Shown here: one piece after another, positions 23,664-30,261 of the stretch
How positions within the stretch are numbered: the first letter of the stretch is position 1
Layout of the letters: every line of letters begins with the position of its first letter
Virus record (IMG/VR): IMGVR_UViG_3300031857_000598
Span: 1-36,704 of that record
From: a virus
Direction: 5' to 3' (one strand)
DNA: 36,704 bases
The notes under the pieces: generated by a model
What the model was told of the DNA's origin: nothing
What the model saw: the letters and a program-made list of their open reading frames with translations, nothing else
The model's database searches: none
Translations under genes and position numbers: made by a program

Positions 23664-24634
23664 ACGCGTACGCGCTCAACATCATTTTTCGAGATCACAC
23701 TGCCAACATCGATCTTGTTGAGCGTTTGGAAAACGTCCGACATGTCTTCCGGAAGAAGCGCGACACCGTCCCACGAACGCAGCGGGCGCGCCAGCTCACA
23801 GTTGTGTCCAAGCACCAGTCGAGTACCGGTGTAGATGTTTTTCGTTGCGACCACTTTTCTTCTGGCAACGCGAGCGAACTCCTTCTCATCGACGTGCACG
23901 GTGCGCAATACTCGAGTGCGAGACCGGTACGTGATTGCCTCGATCATCTCTGCTAGCTCTTGCGGACGAAGCGAATGCGGTGCGTCAGCGCTTTCTTCTT
24001 CCGTACATGCTACGCAGTTCACGTGTTTCTCGAATATTTCGCACCCGAATTCGGTTGCGGCAACGAGCGGAGTGCCGAGAACGTCCGTGGTGTGGTCGGA
24101 AAACCCGATATCGCACTGAGGAAACAGAGTTCGCATGATGCGAATGTTACGCAGATCAAGATATCTCGGTGGGTATGCCGCTGCGCAGTACAGCAGTGCG
24201 CGGATGCGTTTGTCGAAACGATCAACCAGCTCTGCGATCTCGTCTTGGGACGCCGCGCCTGTGGAAATGATTATTTTCTTCTTGGACAGCGCAATTGCTT
24301 CGTGTAGCGGCCAGTTACTGACCTCTGAGGAAGCCAGTTTGTGGCACGTTACAAAGGGGTCTACGACCTTTATCTTCGACGGATGAAAACAAGACAAGAT
24401 GAAGTCGACCTTATGTTTGTCGCATTCTTGTCGAATAACTGGCAGGTATTCCGCCTTCAGTTCGCGCATTATCGGCAATTTGTGCGCCGGAGGTACGTAA
24501 CCGTAGAGGTCATTCTGAGTAAAGAACTGCATTTTGAATGCATGTGCACCCGCAGCTGCTACAATTTGAACTGAGCGAAGAATATCGCTCTTATCCCTCC
24601 AGTTGCTTCCTATCTCCGCTATGATATACGGCAT
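23660..24634 (-). CDS. NeuB/PseI-type nonulosonic acid synthase
   Basis: ATG 24634 with GGGGAG seven bases upstream gives 324 residues. The open frame to 24703 has no better site. MPYIIAEIGSNWRDKSDI and GAHAFKMQFFT are the NeuB-barrel opening. VDFILSCFHP, HKLASSEVSNWPL, IIISTGA and IGFSDHTTDVLGTPL follow in family order, with EIFEKHVN near the metal site. A C-terminal antifreeze-like/SAF domain is present (RRKVVATKNIYTGTRLV, NCELARPLRSWDGV). These enzymes condense phosphoenolpyruvate with an N-acyl hexosamine to make sialic, legionaminic or pseudaminic acid. The gene overlaps TerS by 44 bp upstream and TerL by 4 bp downstream. Substrate choice cannot be set by eye; PseI is favoured because a PseB-like gene is nearby. 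Confidence 0.9.
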   Translation of the reverse strand: MPYIIAEIGSNWRDKSDILRSVQIVAAAGAHAFKMQFFTQNDLYGYVPPAHKLPIMRELKAEYLPVIRQECDKHKVDFILSCFHPSKIKVVDPFVTCHKLASSEVSNWPLHEAIALSKKKIIISTGAASQDEIAELVDRFDKRIRALLYCAAAYPPRYLDLRNIRIMRTLFPQCDIGFSDHTTDVLGTPLVAATEFGCEIFEKHVNCVACTEEESADAPHSLRPQELAEMIEAITYRSRTRVLRTVHVDEKEFARVARRKVVATKNIYTGTRLVLGHNCELARPLRSWDGVALLPEDMSDVFQTLNKIDVGSVISKNDVERVRV

Positions 24635-25076
24635 CGATCGTCTCCCCTTCAAAGTCATCATTCTCTTTTTGTTTGCTTCCAATATGAACTTCACCGCCGC
24701 CAATCTTTTCGATTATAAACGGCTCAGGCGTAGTTAGCTCAAGCTTTTCTTTGCACTTGCCAATTGTGCGGTTCAGCAGGAAATCTAGGCGATAATGGTC
24801 GCCCTTGGAAATAGTGTGCACGACTATTGACGCAATAACCAGCTCAGCAGCTGTTTTGGCTCTACGTCTCTGTGGATCTAAATAATCCTGAAGCTCGGAA
24901 AACGTCATCTGAAAAAAGCGGTTAATAAGTCGCTCCCAGTCTTTGGCAGAGTAACACTTCACGTTGCGAAGGTCATTCTGCAAACGCCTTTTGCGAGCGC
25001 GTTTGTTGCTATCAGCAAACACTTCGTCCGCTTTTTTGCTGCTATTTTTCCGAGTCTTGACGTCTTTTTTCTTCAC
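24591..25076 (-). CDS. Terminase small subunit (TerS)-like protein
   Basis: A 161-residue protein with a very basic N-terminus (KKKDVKTRKNSSKKADEV, NKRARKRRLQNDLRN). KTAAELVIASIVVHTISKGD followed by HYRLDFLLNRTIGKCKEKLE is the helix pattern of phage small terminases that recognise pac/cos DNA and feed it to TerL. The C-terminal 50 or so residues are acidic. It lies upstream of TerL with only the NeuB gene between. Its last 44 bp overlap the NeuB coding region in another frame. The family call rests on the GD-xxRLDFLLNRTIGK signature and position. Confidence 0.75.
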   Translation of the reverse strand: MKKKDVKTRKNSSKKADEVFADSNKRARKRRLQNDLRNVKCYSAKDWERLINRFFQMTFSELQDYLDPQRRRAKTAAELVIASIVVHTISKGDHYRLDFLLNRTIGKCKEKLELTTPEPFIIEKIGGGEVHIGSKQKENDDFEGETIDAVYHSGDRKQLEG

Positions 25077-25077
25077 G

Positions 25078-26049
25078 TTACTTTGACCTGTGCATCATTT
25101 CTTTTTCGATGATATTTCCCAGGATTTTTTCCATTTCTGAATGGTACCATTTTGGCGCGATGAAACAGTTGTTTGAGTCGTTTTCTGGCTCGCCATGTTG
25201 CGCCTTAATTATCGCACTAGAATTCAGAACTCGATAGGGCTTGTATTCCGACTCTTCTTGTTCCTCGTTCGTAAGTATGTACTCGATTCTCTTTTCGCCG
25301 CAAAGAGGAACCGCTGGCGTGATACGCACATCTTTATTTGCGACGTTTTTCATCGCTTTTGCGAAACAAACTGCCAATGCTTTTATTCCCAAAGCTCGCA
25401 TCGATGGAACAAATAGTCGCACATCATCTTGGCAGGTCATTGCTTCGCATATTGCAGCTACAGCTTGCTCTTTGAGGAGCCAATAGCGAATGTGGTCATC
25501 TACTGCAAACACGTCCTCATGCCCGCCCATAATTCGGCCGATCCACTTCTCAATCACGCTACCTCGAGAGTTCAACACGTTGCCGTAACGAATGACTCGC
25601 CCGCCTGCGTCGGTAACGATCTTCTCTGCCAGCGCTTTGCTCATACCGTACGTGTTTATCGGGTAAACGGCTTTGTCGGTGCTAACAAACAACAGCTCGG
25701 CACCAACCTGTGCAGCATTGCCCGCAACGTTCCTGGTGCCAATTACGTTGGTGTGGAGGCACTCGCCGGGGCTGTCTTCGCAAGCGCAGACTTGCTTGAG
25801 CGCAGCTGCGTGGATTATCCAGTCTGGGCGAAAGTTCCGACACACGTCACCAAACCGCCCACGGTCGCGAACGTCGCCAAGGTACATGAAGACATCAGGA
25901 TACAGTTGCTCTAGATCTGACTGCTTCTTTTCGTCGCGAGAATAGACCGCCAGACACGCCCCCAGCCTTCGCAATTCCTCGATCAATGCATTGCCCAGTG
26001 TACCGGTTCCGCCGGTGATTAATACCTTACTGTTTCCGAGTGCTTTCAT
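25078..26049 (-). CDS. PseB-like UDP-N-acetylglucosamine 4,6-dehydratase
   Basis: A 323-residue extended SDR enzyme. The NAD motif TGGTGTLG is at 12-19. VFMYLGDVRDRGR and IIHAAALKQVCACEDSPGE follow, as in inverting UDP-GlcNAc 4,6-dehydratases (PseB/FlaA1/CapD). The catalytic region is STDK at 123-126, and Y134-x3-K138 lies in NTYGMSKALAEK. RYGNVLNSRGSVI and GEKRIEYILT near the C-terminus also match. PseB makes UDP-2-acetamido-2,6-dideoxy-L-arabino-hexos-4-ulose, the first intermediate of pseudaminic acid. The gene ends 1 bp before TerS, in one operon with it. A bacillosamine/legionaminate-type dehydratase (retaining) is less likely because of its short, soluble, PseB-like length. Confidence 0.88.
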   Translation of the reverse strand: MKALGNSKVLITGGTGTLGNALIEELRRLGACLAVYSRDEKKQSDLEQLYPDVFMYLGDVRDRGRFGDVCRNFRPDWIIHAAALKQVCACEDSPGECLHTNVIGTRNVAGNAAQVGAELLFVSTDKAVYPINTYGMSKALAEKIVTDAGGRVIRYGNVLNSRGSVIEKWIGRIMGGHEDVFAVDDHIRYWLLKEQAVAAICEAMTCQDDVRLFVPSMRALGIKALAVCFAKAMKNVANKDVRITPAVPLCGEKRIEYILTNEEQEESEYKPYRVLNSSAIIKAQHGEPENDSNNCFIAPKWYHSEMEKILGNIIEKEMMHRSK

Positions 26050-26052
26050 GCA

Positions 26053-26250
26053 TTACTCCTCTTCAATTTCATCATTTTTGAACGGGCAATTGGCTGGCCT
26101 TGGCGTGTACCACTTCTCTGTAGTCGCTGTTCGGACTCGCTTCCGGGTTTTGGGCAGTCCGCAGCGGAGAACACCGTACTCGGCATAGGGACAACCGTCG
26201 CAGCGGTCGGGATTAGGAAGAAATAACTTCAGGTGTAATACTGCCATCAT
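26053..26250 (-). CDS. Small Cys-rich (probable zinc-binding) protein
   Basis: A protein of about 65 residues beginning at ATG 26250 or 26247 and overlapping the end of the RusA gene. Cysteines occur as RCDGCPYAEYG, LRCGLP and ANCPFK, a four-to-five-Cys pattern suited to one zinc or Fe-S site. Basic residues between (KTRKRVRT) suggest nucleic-acid contact. Small Cys-rich proteins of this style are frequent among phage early/middle genes and lack known functions. It ends 4 bp before PseB. Confidence 0.65.
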   Translation of the reverse strand: MMAVLHLKLFLPNPDRCDGCPYAEYGVLRCGLPKTRKRVRTATTEKWYTPRPANCPFKNDEIEEE

Positions 26251-26746
26251 CAATCTCTTTCAACATAATTTGAGCGATTTTCTCGAGTTTCTGAGAAAAC
26301 GGCCGGTTGGTTCGCGGATCGAATACATCTTCATGATTTTTGCATATCTCTCGGATTATCACAATAGTGCCTTCTTTTGCAGCGTATGTTTTGCTGACTT
26401 TGAGTGCCATAATCTGTCTGTCATCGCAATACGCCAGGCCATTCAAACCGTCGAGAACCGTCTTCGCCAGGTTATCGATGTCGGGGTGAGTGATGTGATG
26501 GACGTGGCGGTTCGTCCGCGCCCGCTCGAACCCGAAAACGAGCTCGATTTCGATAGGCCCCTGCCAGGGACACATCAAGTCCACCCCGCGCGCCTTTTCC
26601 GCTTGCTTTGCCTGATTGAAAAACCAAGCGAACTCGTATTCGGCGTCGGACGTTCTTTTGTCGGTATAGGTGCCGTTTTTGCAGAAACGCGGGCGTGCTT
26701 TTGGAACGGGTTTTGACCAAGCGATGAAGCACAAGTGTCTAGTCAT
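26213..26746 (-). CDS. rusA: RusA-family Holliday junction resolvase
   Basis: A 177-residue protein with SKPVPKARPRF at the N-terminus and THPDIDNLAKTVLDGLNGLAY followed by CDDRQI, the RusA signature with the catalytic Asp residues. RusA dimers cut four-way DNA junctions and clear recombination intermediates before packaging. The C-terminal 50 or so residues (after EICKNHEDVF) extend beyond the compact RusA core of about 120 residues and end near the Cys-rich gene. ATGA overlap couples it to the methyltransferase gene upstream. The recombination set at 32-36 kb provides a clear partner role. Confidence 0.9.
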   Translation of the reverse strand: MTRHLCFIAWSKPVPKARPRFCKNGTYTDKRTSDAEYEFAWFFNQAKQAEKARGVDLMCPWQGPIEIELVFGFERARTNRHVHHITHPDIDNLAKTVLDGLNGLAYCDDRQIMALKVSKTYAAKEGTIVIIREICKNHEDVFDPRTNRPFSQKLEKIAQIMLKEIDDGSITPEVISS

Positions 26747-27765
26747 TTCTCACCCAATAGCATTTGTTCATACACGTTTTTGGCTATTCTTTGCATCATA
26801 AACGGCGGAACACTCATTCCGCAAATGTATTTCATCATCTTTTTCTCGCAATTGAAATCGTCGGGAAACGTTTGCAATCTAAGAAACTGTCTTCCTTCAA
26901 TTTCTTTTGTCTGATTCCAATGACTGTATCTTGCTGCCGCGCATATTGTTGGGCTTACGTTGTCTCCATCAAACTTTGCATAATTGAATCTTAAACCATT
27001 CTGAGTCACATCACCAAAGTCGCCACCTGGCTTGGTTTTTTTCCACAGCACGACGTTATGTGTTGCCATTTCTTTCATGTCACAATCATAATCACTGATT
27101 ACATCTTTGACGGCAATATGCTTTTCCTTGGTTTCTATTGTTACTGTCTTGCCGATTCGATTCGCAATGAAAAAGATTCTCTCTCTTCGTTGTGGAACGC
27201 CCATTTTGGCCGCATTCAATCGAAACAATTGCGTGTTATATCCGAGCATGTTGAACCTATCTAAGATCATTTTGACGAATCCTTTGGCATTCCCTTTCAA
27301 CATACCGGTTACGTTTTCGGCAATTACTATTTTTGGTGAAAGCTTTTCTACCGTGTCCAAAAAATGGGAAAACAACTCATCTAACACTTGCTCAGTTTGC
27401 CCTTCTCGAAAAGCATGTTTCTTTCCCCATTTCCTTTCTCTCGCCCCAGCCATACTAAACACACTGCACGGCGGGCTCCCGTCAAGGATATCTAACTCGA
27501 ACAATTCTGGCGGAAGTTTGCTATTTGGTATCTTGTTGAAATCGACAATTGACATGCAGAATGAGTGTTTCGGAACATGGTTTGCTCGGTATATGTTCAT
27601 CATCTCTTGGTCTATTTCAACACCACCGATCACATCGAATCCGGCAAGTTTGTACCCCATCGTACTACCTCCCGCGCAATGAAAACAACTGAATACCTTC
27701 ACGCCGGTGGGTTTTACTTCTTCCAAGTCTTTCAGTTTCCATGGCCCGTGTTTCAACTCTATCAT
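26743..27765 (-). CDS. DNA (cytosine-5) methyltransferase
   Basis: A 340-residue enzyme with the ordered C5 motifs. Motif I is FSCFHCAGGSTMGYKLAGF (SAM site). Motif IV is DGSPPCSVFSMAG with catalytic Cys at about 100, and motif VI is ENVTGM near 150-155. Motif VIII is PQRRERIFFI, and motifs IX-X are RQFLRLQTFPDDF and GMSVPPF. It transfers a methyl group to C5 of cytosine, probably to hide phage DNA from host restriction. No partner endonuclease is next to it, so it is an orphan. The gene is visibly more AT-rich than its neighbours, suggesting recent acquisition. ATGA overlaps link it to ParB-domain and RusA genes. The recognition site is unknown. Confidence 0.92.
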   Translation of the reverse strand: MIELKHGPWKLKDLEEVKPTGVKVFSCFHCAGGSTMGYKLAGFDVIGGVEIDQEMMNIYRANHVPKHSFCMSIVDFNKIPNSKLPPELFELDILDGSPPCSVFSMAGARERKWGKKHAFREGQTEQVLDELFSHFLDTVEKLSPKIVIAENVTGMLKGNAKGFVKMILDRFNMLGYNTQLFRLNAAKMGVPQRRERIFFIANRIGKTVTIETKEKHIAVKDVISDYDCDMKEMATHNVVLWKKTKPGGDFGDVTQNGLRFNYAKFDGDNVSPTICAAARYSHWNQTKEIEGRQFLRLQTFPDDFNCEKKMMKYICGMSVPPFMMQRIAKNVYEQMLLGEK

Positions 27766-28343
27766 GGTTTTTTCTCGTTGAATTCAAAACCACACTTAGG
27801 GCACTTGTGATCGAATGAATCGAATTCACTTTGGTCTATTTCATTGTCGCTTTCATCATTCGTATCGCCATTTTTTTTCTTTTCTTCCGCTATACCCGCC
27901 AAGTATTTACACGACAACGAATCGAACCCCATCCCTTCCAACGTCGGCATATCTGCGAGCAAGTCGTCAAGCTCGAGGCGCAGCATATCAGCGTCCCAGC
28001 TCGACGTTTCCGCGAGTCGGTTATCGACCAGCGCATACGCCCGGATCTGCGCTTTAGTAAGGTGGCAAGCGCGCACAACTGGCACAACTTCAAGATTGAG
28101 CTTCTTTGCCGCCTCAAGCCGCCCGTGCCCTGCGATGACGGTGTTATCAGCCGCCGCGATTATCGGCGCTAGAAACCCGAATTCTCGAATGCTGGCTGCT
28201 ATCTGAAGCACTTGTTCGGGTGAATGCTTGCGAGCGTTCTTTGCGTACGGGATCAAACTGTCGATCAGAACGTGCTCGAACGTTGCCGTTTCGACGTATT
28301 CACCCGCTACCGACTTCTTTTTTGACTCTACTTTCTTTGCCAT
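27762..28343 (-). CDS. ParB N-domain (ParB/sulfiredoxin-like) protein with C-terminal zinc ribbon
   Basis: A 193-residue protein. Residues 25-105 show the ParB catalytic fold: LIDSLIPYAKNARKHSPEQV, IREFGFLAPIIA and VIAGHGRLEAAKKLNLEVVP (GHGR box). A helical spacer follows (AQIRAYALVDNRLAETSSWD). The C-terminus has DHKCPKCGFEFNEK, half of a zinc ribbon. In phages such domains often accompany or fuse with DNA methyltransferases. Here the stop overlaps the methyltransferase start by 4 bp. A DNA-nicking, CTP-binding or methylase-assisting role is possible. True chromosome partitioning is unlikely because no ParA or long HTH region is present. Confidence 0.85.
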   Translation of the reverse strand: MAKKVESKKKSVAGEYVETATFEHVLIDSLIPYAKNARKHSPEQVLQIAASIREFGFLAPIIAAADNTVIAGHGRLEAAKKLNLEVVPVVRACHLTKAQIRAYALVDNRLAETSSWDADMLRLELDDLLADMPTLEGMGFDSLSCKYLAGIAEEKKKNGDTNDESDNEIDQSEFDSFDHKCPKCGFEFNEKKP

Positions 28344-28350
28344 GGTTACC

Positions 28351-28875
28351 TCATTTCATCAGTGGATCTTCGAGAAGAGCTTTCTGCTCTTTTTCGTGTT
28401 CAGATAGTTGCTTTGTGTCGCATTCCTGTTCCGCGATATACGCTTTCGCCGCTCTCGCGATCCGTATCAGGAATGATGTTTCTGTGTCTACATTCCAATT
28501 GAAATACACTTCAGATGGGGTTATCCCCGCTCTGCTAGCGACTTCTGCGGCTTCTGCGTCCCAACCTTTTTTCGAGTTCGACCAAGCCGCGCCTTTGATC
28601 TGCGCAGTCCACTTATCGATTTTTCCTTCCGTAATTGCTCTGCTTGCATGTATTTTGTCGGCGAGCGTAGGCAACCCAACGCACTCTCGCAAATTGTCCA
28701 GAGTCGGCATACTGTCGTTCGACTCCATCCAAAGAGTAAACGCCTTGAAGGCGAGGTCGTCGGGAAACTGCATCAAAGCGCTGATTCTCGCCGCGAGAAC
28801 TGATTCGGGAATATCTTTGCCAGCGATCTTCGCACAGTCAAGGTACAGTTTGACAAGTCTCTCATATTTTGCCAT
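28351..28875 (-). CDS. Helicase-loader-like replication protein (tentative)
   Basis: ATG 28875 has AAGGA about nine bases upstream and overlaps the end of the replication initiator gene. The frame is open to 28944. The protein has 174 residues and begins AKYERLVKLYLDCAKIAGKD. LAFKAFTLWMESNDSMPTLD follows, a helical pattern with a terminal P-T-L-x-N-L-R-E that resembles the N-domain of phage loaders or inhibitors of the replicative helicase (G39P-like). The C-terminal half is helical and charged. Position directly after an initiator-like gene supports a helicase-recruiting role. It lacks the Walker motifs of DnaC-type loaders. The call is tentative. Confidence 0.55.
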   Translation of the reverse strand: MAKYERLVKLYLDCAKIAGKDIPESVLAARISALMQFPDDLAFKAFTLWMESNDSMPTLDNLRECVGLPTLADKIHASRAITEGKIDKWTAQIKGAAWSNSKKGWDAEAAEVASRAGITPSEVYFNWNVDTETSFLIRIARAAKAYIAEQECDTKQLSEHEKEQKALLEDPLMK

Positions 28876-29959
28876 ACTGCGTTTTTCCTTCTTCAATGGG
28901 CTCGTTCGTGCGAGCCTTTTCTTCTCTAAGACGAAATTGCTCAATCACTCTTCGACCGACGTCATCATTGTGCGAATCCCTGTCCGCTATTTTTGCGGCT
29001 GCTTGGGTGTACCTCACGCCTTTTTTTGCCTGCAACAGTATTGATTCCCAGTTGCTTTCGAGCAACTTAAATGCATGGCCGCATTTCAAAAAAAACTGAT
29101 CGTTGATCACCAGGAAGTGCCGAGCGCACAAAATTGCATCCTCGAGTCCCATCGACTTTGCGATCCGAGCCGCAATCGCGTTTTGCCTGGCGTTGCGAAT
29201 CGGTGCAACTCGGTACCGCTCCTCGTACGCCGCCGCATACGCTTCCCACACCAGCGCGCCCGGCGGGGTCTCAGCGTCGTTCTTTTGCCGTTTTTGGCGC
29301 GTTGGGGTGAGTTTGGGTAACTGAGTCAGGGTCGACACCTTCCCAGCGCTAGAATCGACGATTCCGACTTCCTCCGAAACAGGTACCGAATCGAAGGCGC
29401 TCGGCGCCGGATTCGGTCCGCGCAGCGGGAGCGTTTCCGCGTTTTCGATCGTGTCGGCTGTCGATCGAAGATCGAAATCTTGTATTTGTATTTTCTTCTT
29501 AGGATCAGGATCAGGATCAGGATCAGGATCAGGAAGGTTGACGACCGTTGAACGCCCGTTAACGCCCGTTGAACGCCCGTTAACGCCCGTTGAACGACCG
29601 TTGAACGACCGTTGAGCTGCTGAAGCCTTCCCCGCAGCGCTCTGCTGCATCCGATAGGTTTCAATTTCTTCGAGTCTTTTTCGACTTCCGACAACCTCAT
29701 AACCTTCGTTTTCCAGAACGATAAAACCCGCAAAAGTCAGCGCATCTTTAATTGCTTCGCTTCCCAAAATTATCGCGATAGTTTTGCTGTCAACGTTTGA
29801 CTTTTTCTTGTCTTGGCAGTAATGCCAGAGTGATACCAAAGCGCCGATAACCGCGAACCTGGACTCCTCAAGTGACCAGCCAGCACTCAGTAACGCGCGC
29901 TCGGCTGCGATCAGTCGTGCATCACCAAAAAACTGGTCATCGATGCGCACGTACACCAC
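28862..29959 (-). CDS. Phage replication initiator-like protein with internal repeats
   Basis: The probable start is GTG 29959 (TAGTG overlap with the previous stop, seven G residues upstream); GTG 29950, giving M-RIDDQFFG, is an equally good candidate. The protein has about 365 residues. The N-terminal domain (RIDDQFFGDARLIAAERALL, ALVSLWHYCQDK) matches winged-helix, DnaD/lambda O-like initiators. A low-complexity centre has NGRSTGVNGRSTGV repeats and a PDPDPDPDPDP run. The C-terminal domain (VWEAYAAAYEERYRVAPIRN, FKLLESNWESILLQ) looks DnaD/DnaT-like, a helicase-contact region. The centre coincides with an iteron-like DNA array, as in lambda O, where the origin lies inside the gene. The assignment is by domain pattern and context. 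Confidence 0.7.
   Translation of the reverse strand: MVYVRIDDQFFGDARLIAAERALLSAGWSLEESRFAVIGALVSLWHYCQDKKKSNVDSKTIAIILGSEAIKDALTFAGFIVLENEGYEVVGSRKRLEEIETYRMQQSAAGKASAAQRSFNGRSTGVNGRSTGVNGRSTVVNLPDPDPDPDPDPKKKIQIQDFDLRSTADTIENAETLPLRGPNPAPSAFDSVPVSEEVGIVDSSAGKVSTLTQLPKLTPTRQKRQKNDAETPPGALVWEAYAAAYEERYRVAPIRNARQNAIAARIAKSMGLEDAILCARHFLVINDQFFLKCGHAFKLLESNWESILLQAKKGVRYTQAAAKIADRDSHNDDVGRRVIEQFRLREEKARTNEPIEEGKTQYGKI
29501..29533. repeat. Five AGGATC tandem hexamers
   Basis: Five perfect AGGATC units plus AGG encode the PD run of the initiator protein. They lie just beside an AT-rich stretch (29478-29500) and next to the iteron-like array, so they may belong to the origin. Each unit holds a GATC site. 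Confidence 0.9.
29537..29616. repeat. Iteron-like array, candidate replication origin
   Basis: Seven tandem units of 10-11 bp, alternating GTTGAACG(C/A)CC and GTTAACGCCC, run without spacers inside the initiator gene (29537, 29547, 29558, 29568, 29579, 29589, 29600), with a partial eighth at 29611. The period is about one DNA helical turn, so all sites face one side. Nearby are GATC hexamers and an AT-rich segment. Lambda-type origins have the same composition: iterons plus AT-rich DNA within the O gene. Protein-level low complexity is the alternative explanation. Confidence 0.55.
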
Positions 29960-30186
29960 TATACCCCCCCAAGGAGACGATAAGTCCACTCGCGCTTAAA
30001 GGAGCGATCGGGGTTCCACTCTAGTTTCTGTTCTTTCCGCAATTCCCCGATCGCCTTCAGCGTCATCACGCGCCCGGTGCCGAGCACGTCCGCAATATCA
30101 CTAACGGTTAATTTTGCTTTATTTTTTTTGACAAAAAACTCAAGCACAAGTTTTTTCGTTTCAGCGTACGACCTCTTTTTTTGCAC
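29959..30186 (-). CDS. Winged helix-turn-helix DNA-binding protein
   Basis: The frame is open to a GTG at 30246, but that start lacks a ribosome site and would precede the likely transcription start. GTG 30186 follows GGGGG by five bases and is preferred, giving 75 residues. KKNKAKLTVSDIADVLGTGR then VMTLKAIGELRKEQKLEW is a compact winged HTH (helix, recognition helix, wing with Trp). The protein is short, basic and first in the leftward replication operon. It may regulate the adjacent operator or act as an accessory initiator. The start is uncertain; the HTH call is good. Confidence 0.65.
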   Translation of the reverse strand: MQKKRSYAETKKLVLEFFVKKNKAKLTVSDIADVLGTGRVMTLKAIGELRKEQKLEWNPDRSFKREWTYRLLGGV

Positions 30187-30206
30187 GGGAACCCCCAGCG
30201 ACTTAA

Positions 30207-30236
30207 ATGTACTTATTACGGAATGACATGTACTTA
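30207..30236. promoter_or_regulatory. Direct repeat operator candidate
   Basis: ATGTACTTA occurs at 30207-30215 and 30228-30236, two turns apart (21 bp). Extended 14-bp units (AATGTACTTATTAC and CATGTACTTAATAC) agree at 12 positions. The repeats sit between the winged-helix gene and its probable promoter, where a repressor would block transcription. Confidence 0.5.
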
Positions 30237-30259
30237 ATACAGACACAGTAGAAAGTCAA
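30231..30259 (-). promoter_or_regulatory. Probable leftward early promoter
   Basis: On the minus strand TTGACT (30259-30254) lies 17 bp before TAAGTA (30236-30231), a good -35 and a weak -10; TATTAA at 30239-30234 is an alternative with short spacing. The -10 region coincides with one of the direct repeats. It would drive the replication operon beginning with the winged-helix gene. Confidence 0.4.
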
Positions 30260-30261
30260 CT

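Noticed and set aside
29537-29616. CRISPR array
   Set aside because: Repeats of 10-11 bp are contiguous without unique spacers. Origin iterons or coding low complexity explain them better.
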